Shown one piece after another: positions 57,508 through 64,000 of a DNA stretch of 64,000 bases (position 1 is its first letter; each line of letters starts with the position of its first letter). The stretch covers positions 1,550,001-1,614,000 of the forward strand of contig NZ_CP189850.1 in the NCBI RefSeq assembly GCF_050271975.1, given 5' to 3'. Both the position numbers and the translations under genes were made by a program. Under the pieces are notes generated by a model. That model was not told where the DNA came from. It searched no databases and worked only from the letters and a program-made list of their open reading frames with translations. Origin of the DNA: Litorimonas sp947503715. GTDB lineage: Bacteria; Pseudomonadota; Alphaproteobacteria; Caulobacterales; Maricaulaceae.

Positions 57508-57511
57508 AAAC

Positions 57512-58252
57512 ATGTATTTTGAATCATCTGAAGCGGTGACAGGAAAAGGCGAGGGGACTGTTCAGCCTGACTCTTTCTCTCCATCACACGTTCGAGCGAA
57601 ACAAACTGTTTGGTGTCGCGCCCCGCTTGTTATGCCAGTTGCGGCCGTGTTGACGGTCGGACTTACGTTCTCAATGGCCCAGCTCATTGCGACGGAGTTC
57701 CAGCCGCAGGATAAATCCAAATCTATCAAATTTGAGATCAATCCGGTTGAGAAGATTGTTGAGATCAAAGAGCGAATTGATGAGCCGGATCCACTTGAGC
57801 GGGTGGAAACACCGCCGCCGCCACCCACGACTGGTGTAGATGTCGTGGAACCTGTGACGGAACCCGTCATCAAAACCGTCTCTGCAGATCCCGATTTTGA
57901 ACTGCCGGAAATCGATTTTGGCGGAACCGGTTACGTTAAGCCCGACACGGATGAACAACCCATCGTCCGGATTCCGCCCGTTATGCCCGCACGGTTCCAA
58001 CAGGGCGATGCGTCGGGATATTGCACAATGCGGTTCAGCGTCTCCCCCGAAGGGCAGCCCTTTGATGTGACCGCGACTCAATGCACCAACCGAATATTGG
58101 AACGCGCGTCCACGAAAGCGGTGCTGAGATGGAAATATAATCCCAAGATCGTCAATGGCCGTGCCGTGTCGCGCAGCGGGGTGGAGACAAAGATTCGCTT
58201 TGACCTCGCGGATGAGCGGGGCAATCGCTTGCCGCTGCCGAGCGGGTATTAG
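57512..58252 (+). CDS. tonB: TonB-like energy transducer, second copy
   Basis: A 246-residue TonB paralogue: hydrophobic anchor (about 38-58), proline-rich linker (V-E-T-P-P-P-P-P-T), and a C-terminal domain with I-V-R-I-P-P-V-M-P-A-R-F, Y-C-T-M-R-F-S-V-S-P-E-G-Q-P and Y-N-P-K-I-V-N-G-R-A-V-S-R-S-G, nearly the same as the first copy. Its N-terminus is extended by about 30 residues before the helix. Own transcription unit, with the hairpin at its ribosome binding site as the likely control point. Confidence 0.9.
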   Translation: MYFESSEAVTGKGEGTVQPDSFSPSHVRAKQTVWCRAPLVMPVAAVLTVGLTFSMAQLIATEFQPQDKSKSIKFEINPVEKIVEIKERIDEPDPLERVETPPPPPTTGVDVVEPVTEPVIKTVSADPDFELPEIDFGGTGYVKPDTDEQPIVRIPPVMPARFQQGDASGYCTMRFSVSPEGQPFDVTATQCTNRILERASTKAVLRWKYNPKIVNGRAVSRSGVETKIRFDLADERGNRLPLPSGY

Positions 58253-58261
58253 GTCTGCTCC

Positions 58262-58888
58262 GTGTTAAAGTTGGGGGTTTGTGTCGTCATCGCGGCGATG
58301 GCTGTGAGTGTCGCTGCCATCTGCGGCGCAGTATATTTGCGTTCAGATATGGAAAGCATGAGTATTGCGCCCCGCGAGGTTTCCTCTTTTGCATTTGCGG
58401 GGCGATCAGATGGGGCTGACACGGATCGAAATTTGAGGGCTTCGGATGTCTTTAATATATATCTAATCCCAGAGCGCCCTGTTTCGCAGGATTATTGTGT
58501 CTATCCAAAAATTCAAGAAGGGCCGGGATTTCCTGATATTAAACTCAGGACACCCAAATTTGATACGGCCAAATTGGATATAGATTTCCGCTCGAAAGAG
58601 GCAGCACATGACTATCATGTGCCGCGCAGTCCTCCGACATTTCCTCCACGTTTTCTAAGGGGTAATCATTCCGGGTATTGTAGGTTAAAATTTGATATTT
58701 CTGCGCAAGGTAAACCCACGAATGTGAAGGTCATTCTCTGCACGGATGAAAGCTTAAAAGACGTTTCGATAAAGTCTTTACGCACGTGGCGATATGAACC
58801 TGTGGTGAGAACGGCCAAGGAAACTTTCATTCGATTTGATCTTCACGACGAGACTGGAGATCTCTTACCCCTCCCGCCGGGGTTCTAA
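58262..58888 (+). CDS. TonB-like C-terminal domain protein, third copy
   Basis: A 208-residue protein with a GTG start 9 bases after the second tonB. An N-terminal membrane helix (about 6-26), a linker without proline-rich repeats, and a C-terminal domain R-S-P-P-T-F-P-P-R-F, Y-C-R-L-K-F-D-I-S-A-Q-G-K-P and W-R-Y-E-P-V. The C-terminal domain is clearly homologous to the two TonBs, but the linker is different, so coupling to a receptor may be altered. Its last bases overlap the convergent ptrB stop. Confidence 0.82.
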   Translation: MLKLGVCVVIAAMAVSVAAICGAVYLRSDMESMSIAPREVSSFAFAGRSDGADTDRNLRASDVFNIYLIPERPVSQDYCVYPKIQEGPGFPDIKLRTPKFDTAKLDIDFRSKEAAHDYHVPRSPPTFPPRFLRGNHSGYCRLKFDISAQGKPTNVKVILCTDESLKDVSIKSLRTWRYEPVVRTAKETFIRFDLHDETGDLLPLPPGF

Positions 58889-60978
58889 CTCAACCCCATA
58901 CAATCCACTGCGAAGGCATATTCCAGCGCGGTTTCTTTCAAACTGTCATAACGCCCGCTTTCGCCCTGATGTCCGGCTTCCATATTTATCTTGAGTAAAA
59001 TCGGGGCGTCGCTCGTTTGGCGATCGCGGAGTTTCGCGGCCCATTTTGCGGGCTCCCAATAGGTTACCCGGGGGTCGGTCAACCCGCCTGTGATTAGCAT
59101 GGGCGGATAGGCTTTCGCTTCAACATTATCATAGGGGCTGTAATTGCGTAGACGATGGAAGGCGGCGGCGTCCGTGATCGGGTTGCCCCATTCCGGCCAT
59201 TCCGGCGGGGTGAGGGGGAGTTCCGTGTCGCTCATCGTGTTGAGGACATCAACAAAGGGAACGGCTGCGATGACGCCCGCGAAAATCTCCGGCGCCTGAT
59301 TAACCGCCGCCCCGACGAGCAAGCCTCCCGCTGAGCCACCATGGGCAACGATCCGGCCTTCAGATGTCCAACCGAGTTCTGCCAGCGCGCGCCCGGCATC
59401 GACGAAATCGTTGAACGTATTTATCTTCTTCTCAAGTTTGCCGTCCAGATACCACTGATACCCTTTGGCTTGTCCGCCTCGAATATGCGCAATCGCATAG
59501 ACCGTACCGCGATCCACGAGCGACAGTATATGCGTTCTAAACCCTGCGGGAATGGTGATCCCATAAGACCCATAGCCATAGAGCAGAAGCGGATTGCTCC
59601 CGTCAGTTTCGACATCTTTCCGCGCCAAAATCGTGACGGGAATAGACTCACCATCTCTTGCCGTGATTGAAATCCGTTCAACGCGATAGTCTTCAGGATT
59701 ATGTCCGGAGGGCACGACTTGTACGCGGACAGTCTCACGTTCGCGCGTGTTCATATCGTATCGGTAAACCGTGCCGGGGCGGGACGGGGAGGAATAGCTG
59801 AAATAGAGCGTGTCCGTTTCGTATTCATAACCCGATTTAATGCCAAGCCCATAGGCGGCTTCCGGCATCGCAATAGCGTGTTCTGCGCCGTTCTCCATAT
59901 CGCGAATAATGATTTGGGGCAGGGCGTTTTCGCGTTCCAACCGGACGAGCCAGCGCGAGAAGGTTTCCATGCCGAGGATGAGCGTTCCAGGTTTATGCGG
60001 AATGAAAGGCTGCCAGTCCGTCGGCGCGTCTCCGGCTTTGCCTGTCATGACGGCGAAATCGACGGCGCCGCCCTGATTGGTCAGAATATAGGTCGTGCCG
60101 CCCTGATCATGGAGGGAATATTCCAATCCCGCTTGGCGCTTCGAAAAACATGTGGGCGGCGTGCTGGGATCAATGGAGGGGATGCGGTGAATCTCGCTCG
60201 TCGTGTGATTGTGGGCGCTGATTTCGATGAAGCGTTCATCATCTGAACTGCCGACACTGACGAAAAAGCCGGGATCTTGTTCCTCATAGGCGGTGTGGAT
60301 TTTGCCCCGCGCATCAAACACATCCTTGAACCGCACGGCATAGGGACGTTGGTTTTCATCGCGTTCCACCCAGAAGAGCGTCCGGCCATTTGCGGCCCAG
60401 ACGAGGGCGCCAGCCGAGCGGTCAATCCCCGTCCCATGAACCTGGCCCGAGGCGAGATCGCGTAGGAAGACTGCATAGTTTTCGCTGCCTTTTTCATCCA
60501 CGGAATAGGCGAGCCATTTATGATCGGGGCTGTGCGAGACATCCCCGATATCAAAAAAAGATGTGCCTTTGGCCAGTGCGTCGCAATCCAGAATGATTTC
60601 GTCTTCCGGTTCAGCCGCCGCCACGTCTTGTCGCGCATAGACGCCGTGCTGATCGCCTTCACGGTAGAAATGGAAATAGGCATAGGCGCCGTCCGGCATG
60701 GGCACACCCCGCGCTGTCGGTTCCAACCGTCCCTTCATCTCGCCAAAAATCGCATCTTTTAGGTCTGATAGGGGGGTGAGGGCGGCGTCTGTATAGGCGT
60801 TTTCAGTTTCTAAATGCGCACGAATATCTCGTGCAAGCTGCGAAGGGTCACGCATGACCGTCTGCCAATTCGCGTCCTTCATCCACGCATAATCATCCGT
60901 CCATTCCGTCTCAAACCGGGTCTGATGATGTGGGCGTTTCTCAGCGCTTGGTGCGGGCTGTACGGGATTGGTTTTCAT
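58885..60978 (-). CDS. ptrB: oligopeptidase B (prolyl oligopeptidase family)
   Basis: A serine peptidase of clan SC, family S9A, 697 residues, that cuts short peptides after basic residues. Two-domain layout: N-terminal seven-blade beta-propeller (Y-S-V-D-E-K-G-S-E-N-Y, V-F-L-R-D-L-A-S-G-Q-V) and a C-terminal alpha/beta hydrolase with the nucleophile G-G-S-A-G-G-L-L, catalytic Asp in T-D-P-R-V-T-Y-W-E-P, and His in M-E-A-G-H-Q-G-E-S-G-R. The last motif is typical of oligopeptidase B. Convergent with the TonB genes. Confidence 0.94.
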   Translation of the reverse strand: MKTNPVQPAPSAEKRPHHQTRFETEWTDDYAWMKDANWQTVMRDPSQLARDIRAHLETENAYTDAALTPLSDLKDAIFGEMKGRLEPTARGVPMPDGAYAYFHFYREGDQHGVYARQDVAAAEPEDEIILDCDALAKGTSFFDIGDVSHSPDHKWLAYSVDEKGSENYAVFLRDLASGQVHGTGIDRSAGALVWAANGRTLFWVERDENQRPYAVRFKDVFDARGKIHTAYEEQDPGFFVSVGSSDDERFIEISAHNHTTSEIHRIPSIDPSTPPTCFSKRQAGLEYSLHDQGGTTYILTNQGGAVDFAVMTGKAGDAPTDWQPFIPHKPGTLILGMETFSRWLVRLERENALPQIIIRDMENGAEHAIAMPEAAYGLGIKSGYEYETDTLYFSYSSPSRPGTVYRYDMNTRERETVRVQVVPSGHNPEDYRVERISITARDGESIPVTILARKDVETDGSNPLLLYGYGSYGITIPAGFRTHILSLVDRGTVYAIAHIRGGQAKGYQWYLDGKLEKKINTFNDFVDAGRALAELGWTSEGRIVAHGGSAGGLLVGAAVNQAPEIFAGVIAAVPFVDVLNTMSDTELPLTPPEWPEWGNPITDAAAFHRLRNYSPYDNVEAKAYPPMLITGGLTDPRVTYWEPAKWAAKLRDRQTSDAPILLKINMEAGHQGESGRYDSLKETALEYAFAVDCMGLS

Positions 60979-61124
60979 GCGAGCCTCCTCTTATAGGGTG
61001 GAGATAGTCGCGTGTGCGGGGGAATAACAGGGGCGTTGTGAAAACATCTTTGTCAGGTCCTGGAAGTCACCCTCCATTAACCCTATCCGTTTAGACCTAG
61101 CCCTAACTGACTTTCACGAAACGG

Positions 61125-62387
61125 ATGCGCATGGCCGGATTAGCCATATCTCAGATGAACGAAGATGGTTCCAGCACGGTGGCCATGGCGTTAAAAGATG
61201 TTGCAACGGAGGTCGAAGATGATGCTGCCGTACGGCGTCAACTCGCCAAACGTCTTGCCGATGTTATCTGCATTCCGGCCAGCCAATTAACGCCGCAGGA
61301 ACGCCATATGGCGGGGGATGTTCTCGTCGAACTCCTACGCAGTGCGGATGTCGATATTCGCGAATCTGTCGCCAAACGCCTCGTCATGTTGAACGAGGCT
61401 CCGCGGACCATTCTCGTCATTCTCGCCAAAGATGAAATCCGCGTCGCAAAACATATTTTGGAAGAGAGCCGATCCCTGACCGACTCTGACCTCATCCAAA
61501 TCGCGCATAAAGTCTCCTCTGCGCATCGAGCAGTGATTGCTAAGCGTCGTAAAATCACCGACTCGGTTGTCGATGCCATGGTTGAGTTCCTCGAAGAGGA
61601 CGTCGTCGAAACGCTTCTGAAAAATAAAGGCGCAAATTTCAGTGAGACCGCGCTGCAACGTATCTTAACTGTTTCGCGCTCTCATCAGACCTATGTTGAA
61701 CTTCTCATCAAACGCGATGAGCTTCGCCCCTCTCACGGATTGACGATGTTCTGGTGGGCGGATGCGGCCAATCGGAAGAAGATTTTGCATCGGTTCGGTG
61801 TCACGCGACACGTCCTGCAAGAAACCTGTCAGGACCTCTTCCCAAAAGCTGCCGCCGATGGCTGGACGGATGCAGGTGTGCGAAAAGCGCTACAATTTAT
61901 CGAACGGCGACAGCGGAACCGCGCGGCCATAACGCGGTCTGATTTTGACGGATTGGAACATGCGATTGAAACGGCGGAAGTGCAGGGCCTGACACGGAAG
62001 CTGACGGAAGAAATTTCATATATGTCCGGCGTGAAGCCCGCGACGGGCGCGCAAATCCTGACGGATAAGGGCGGGGAGGCGATTGCCATTCTCTGCAAGG
62101 CTCCTGGATTAAAGCGGGATTATATCAATAAATTTTGGCGCGCGCTGAAACGCCCGCTGCACGATCTGGATGGGTCCATGCATCCGGACCTGAAACGCGT
62201 CATGGAAACCTATGACACGATTTCGACGGATAAGGCCCAGACGGTCCTGCGCTATTGGAACTGGTCCCTGACCGCGTCCCTGAATGCGGATGTCTTGCGC
62301 TACATCAAAAATGGTGTGATTCCGCGCGAAGAAGAGTTTGGCGCGGCGGCCATTACGGCAGCCTTGGTTTTTTCCCACAAGGGATAG
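61125..62387 (+). CDS. DUF2336 domain protein
   Basis: A 420-residue protein with HEAT-like helical repeats of the DUF2336 family, marked by V-A-K-R-L, L-A-K-D-E-I-R-V-A-K-H-I-L-E and I-L-E-E-S-R-S-L-T-D-S-D-L-I-Q-I-A. DUF2336 is nearly restricted to alphaproteobacteria with no proven function. It probably scaffolds proteins; it has no membrane helix or signal peptide. A short 95-base gap separates it from the Mrp operon. Confidence 0.85.
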   Translation: MRMAGLAISQMNEDGSSTVAMALKDVATEVEDDAAVRRQLAKRLADVICIPASQLTPQERHMAGDVLVELLRSADVDIRESVAKRLVMLNEAPRTILVILAKDEIRVAKHILEESRSLTDSDLIQIAHKVSSAHRAVIAKRRKITDSVVDAMVEFLEEDVVETLLKNKGANFSETALQRILTVSRSHQTYVELLIKRDELRPSHGLTMFWWADAANRKKILHRFGVTRHVLQETCQDLFPKAAADGWTDAGVRKALQFIERRQRNRAAITRSDFDGLEHAIETAEVQGLTRKLTEEISYMSGVKPATGAQILTDKGGEAIAILCKAPGLKRDYINKFWRALKRPLHDLDGSMHPDLKRVMETYDTISTDKAQTVLRYWNWSLTASLNADVLRYIKNGVIPREEEFGAAAITAALVFSHKG

Positions 62388-62482
62388 CAAAAACAGGGGC
62401 CTTTAGCCTTTAACCCTTTCGATTCGCCCGCTAAAGACGGTGCAAATCAAGGGAGTGAGTTCTGTTACGCTATAGTTTCATA

Positions 62483-62947
62483 TTGCTTCTGGCCCTCATC
62501 ACAACGTGGATGACCCTGTCGGGATATTTTAAGCCGCTCCTACTGACACTGGGCGCGTTTTCCATTGGCCTGACGATGTGGATGGCTGTTCGCATGCGCA
62601 TTCTGGATCACGAAACGGCGCCTTATACGACCATTCCGCAGACTTTGTCCTATTTCGTCTGGTTATTCATTGAGATTATCAAAGCTAACATTGCAGTTGT
62701 GCGGGCTGTTCTCTCGCCAAACCTCAACATTTCGCCGACCATGACGAAAATCCCGACCCCGCAGAAAAGCGATATTGGCAAAGTCATGTTTGCCAATTCC
62801 ATCACGCTCACCCCCGGAACAGTCAGCGTGTCGATGGAGGACGATCATATCCTAGTCCACGCTCTGCTCGCCGAGATGTCCGCGCCGGAAGATTTTACGG
62901 ATATGGGCAAACGCTCCGCTTGGGCCATTGGGGAGCATGTGGAATGA
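62483..62947 (+). CDS. mnhE: Na+/H+ antiporter subunit E (Mrp/Mnh)
   Basis: Subunit E of a multi-subunit Mrp-type cation/proton antiporter, 154 residues: two or three N-terminal membrane helices and a cytosolic domain with N-S-I-T-L-T-P-G-T-V-S-V-S, the family signature. The annotated start is a TTG; a CTG at 62462 with gggag six bases upstream and more family-like L-R-Y-S-F before the helix is a candidate start, since an in-frame stop lies just upstream. First of the E-F-G-DUF4040 run. Confidence 0.9.
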   Translation: MLLALITTWMTLSGYFKPLLLTLGAFSIGLTMWMAVRMRILDHETAPYTTIPQTLSYFVWLFIEIIKANIAVVRAVLSPNLNISPTMTKIPTPQKSDIGKVMFANSITLTPGTVSVSMEDDHILVHALLAEMSAPEDFTDMGKRSAWAIGEHVE

Positions 62948-63252
62948 CGCCCTTTATTGGATATTTTATGCTGGGGAGCGCGTTCCTCATCATCGTGTCT
63001 ATGGCCATGATGTTGACACGTCTGATCGGTGGGCCAACGCTTTATGATCGCCTGCTCGCCGTGAACTCGTTCGGGACGAAGACGGTTCTCTTTCTCTGCG
63101 TTTTTTGTTTCATCATTGGTCGTCCTGATGGGGTCGATATTGCAATGCTCTATGCGTTGATGAATTTTATCGCGACAATTGCCGTGCTGAAATTTTTTAA
63201 TTACCGCGCCCTGAATGTGACCCTCATGGTCAATGACGAGTCGGAGCGTTGA
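62944..63252 (+). CDS. mnhF: Na+/H+ antiporter subunit F (Mrp/Mnh)
   Basis: Small subunit F, 102 residues, with three membrane helices and the conserved R-L-I-G-G-P-T-L-Y-D-R-L-L-A-V-N motif. Start ATG 62944 overlaps the mnhE stop (ATGA); codons upstream of it belong to mnhE. Function: antiporter assembly or ion access. Confidence 0.92.
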   Translation: MTPFIGYFMLGSAFLIIVSMAMMLTRLIGGPTLYDRLLAVNSFGTKTVLFLCVFCFIIGRPDGVDIAMLYALMNFIATIAVLKFFNYRALNVTLMVNDESER

Positions 63253-63254
63253 GC

Positions 63255-63665
63255 ATGATGAGTGCATTTATTCTGTTCGGCGCTGTGGCTGCCGACACGG
63301 CGGCTGTGACACACTCTATCGATTGGGTTGGATTGCTGCGGAATGTGGGGACGATAATCTCCATGGTGACGGGCTTATTTTTCGTCATGGCGGGCACGAT
63401 TGGCGTCTTGCGCTTGCCCGATTTTTTCACGCGGCTTCACGCGGCGGGGATGACTGATACGCTGGGGGCGGAGCTGATTCTCATCGCTTTGATCTTCCAG
63501 AGTGACAGTCTGCAAATGGTTCTGAAACTCCTGCTCGTCGCATTTTTCCTGCTGATCACGAGCCCGACAGCGACACATGCGATTGCCCATGCGGCCTATA
63601 AGGCGGGAGTTAAACCTGTGCTCGGCAAATATTCCCTACCGGATGTAGAGGAGGACGGAACATGA
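63255..63665 (+). CDS. mnhG: Na+/H+ antiporter subunit G (Mrp/Mnh)
   Basis: Subunit G, 136 residues from ATG 63255. Two or three helices with the family motif G-V-L-R-L-P-D-F-F-T-R-L-H-A-A-G, then T-L-G. A TTG at 63249 overlapping the mnhF stop is an alternative start. The stop overlaps the next gene (ATGA). Mrp G is essential for complex activity in other species. Confidence 0.93.
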   Translation: MMSAFILFGAVAADTAAVTHSIDWVGLLRNVGTIISMVTGLFFVMAGTIGVLRLPDFFTRLHAAGMTDTLGAELILIALIFQSDSLQMVLKLLLVAFFLLITSPTATHAIAHAAYKAGVKPVLGKYSLPDVEEDGT

Positions 63666-64000
63666 CCCTCTTTGCCGCCGCTGAGCCGGTTTTCGCCGTA
63701 CCGGTCCTCCTACTAGATATTTCTTTGATGGCGCTGCTTGTGGTCGTCGCCTTTGCGATTGTGCGGATGCGGTCGCTCTTTGCTGTTGTGATGTTGCAAG
63801 GTGTCTATTCGCTTGTTTGTGCCGCATGGTTTGTCTCGCTAGATGCGGTGGACGTGGCCTTTACAGAAGCTGCTGTGGGCGCAGGCGTGTCCACCGTTCT
63901 TATGCTCTCGGCCATGTTGCTCGCGGATCGGAAGTCAACGCCGGTTCCCATGAACCGTCAACTCGGGGCATTCATTGTTGTCTGTCTCGCGGGGGCAGCA
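63662..64000 (+). CDS. DUF4040 (MrpB N-terminal type) subunit, partial
   Basis: Open from ATG 63662 to the window edge, 113 codons, with helices and the sequence D-V-A-F-T-E-A-A-V-G-A-G-V-S-T-V-L-M-L, the DUF4040/MbhD signature found in MrpA C-terminus or as a separate subunit. In alphaproteobacteria the order E-F-G-DUF4040-B-C-D is usual, so mnhB/C/D should follow outside the window. Incomplete at the 3' end. Confidence 0.85.
   Translation, partial: MTLFAAAEPVFAVPVLLLDISLMALLVVVAFAIVRMRSLFAVVMLQGVYSLVCAAWFVSLDAVDVAFTEAAVGAGVSTVLMLSAMLLADRKSTPVPMNRQLGAFIVVCLAGAA

Noticed and set aside
1..64000. CRISPR array, prophage, insertion sequence or toxin-antitoxin system
   Set aside because: No regularly spaced repeats, Cas genes, integrases, transposases or typical toxin genes were found; the only RHH domain is fused to a membrane anchor and lacks a toxin neighbour.

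Overview
The window looks like chromosomal DNA of a free-living, aerobic alphaproteobacterium, most likely from the Caulobacter/Hyphomonas/Maricaulis side of the class (the order-level guess is inference). Support: a CcrM-type GANTC methyltransferase whose upstream region carries a CtrA-like box and two GANTC sites, a detached F0 ATP synthase operon with both b and b' subunits, the cox3-DUF983-SURF1 order, an smc-dsbA-dsbA-dciA/mutY block, a DUF2336 protein, and a strong TonB/TonB-dependent-receptor theme. The first 43 kb and the last 6 kb are mostly housekeeping genes; I see no prophage, insertion sequence or CRISPR array.

Layout. 0-10 kb: cytochrome oxidase subunit III and assembly factors, acetyltransferase, YqgE, peroxiredoxin, SPFH/NfeD pair, then on the minus strand purU, a YVTN beta-propeller, rnhA and ispH. 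10-18 kb: argS, then a tandem glycine riboswitch driving a glycine cleavage operon (gcvT, gcvH, gcvPA, gcvPB) with three small foreign-looking or unknown genes inside it. 18-22 kb: F0 ATP synthase operon (atpI-B-E-F'-F, minus strand) and a membrane-anchored ribbon-helix-helix protein. 22-31 kb: smc, two DsbA-like proteins, a DciA-like protein, mutY, DUF2853 and ccrM. 31-33 kb: a metal-handling set (MerT-like, His-rich HMA protein, outer-membrane protein) divergent from a CsoR-type repressor across a CsoR-like operator. 33-38 kb: a Pseudomonas-style polyhydroxyalkanoate cluster (phasin, phaC, phaZ, phasin, phaD). 38-43 kb: adenine deaminase-like enzyme, J-domain protein, pdxH, MBL hydrolase and unknowns. 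44-59 kb: a large TonB-dependent receptor, sppA, tRNA-Gln and an expanded TonB2-type energy-transduction locus (two DUF3450, two ExbB-like, two ExbD, three TonB-like, one TPR protein). 59-64 kb: oligopeptidase B, DUF2336 and the start of an Mrp/Mnh Na+/H+ antiporter operon that runs off the window.

The least explained signals are: (1) a family of about 130-bp structured intergenic repeats, three copies, whose arms change while staying complementary, folding as a four-way junction; (2) a perfect 20-bp inverted repeat that buries the ribosome binding site of the second tonB; (3) a ribbon-helix-helix/transmembrane fusion with two identical 10-bp sites 22 bp apart upstream; (4) an AT-rich 100-codon gene inserted exactly between gcvPA and gcvPB with overlapping start and stop codons at both ends; (5) a medium-chain-type PHA gene set in an alphaproteobacterium, with the phaZ ribosome binding site in a hairpin.
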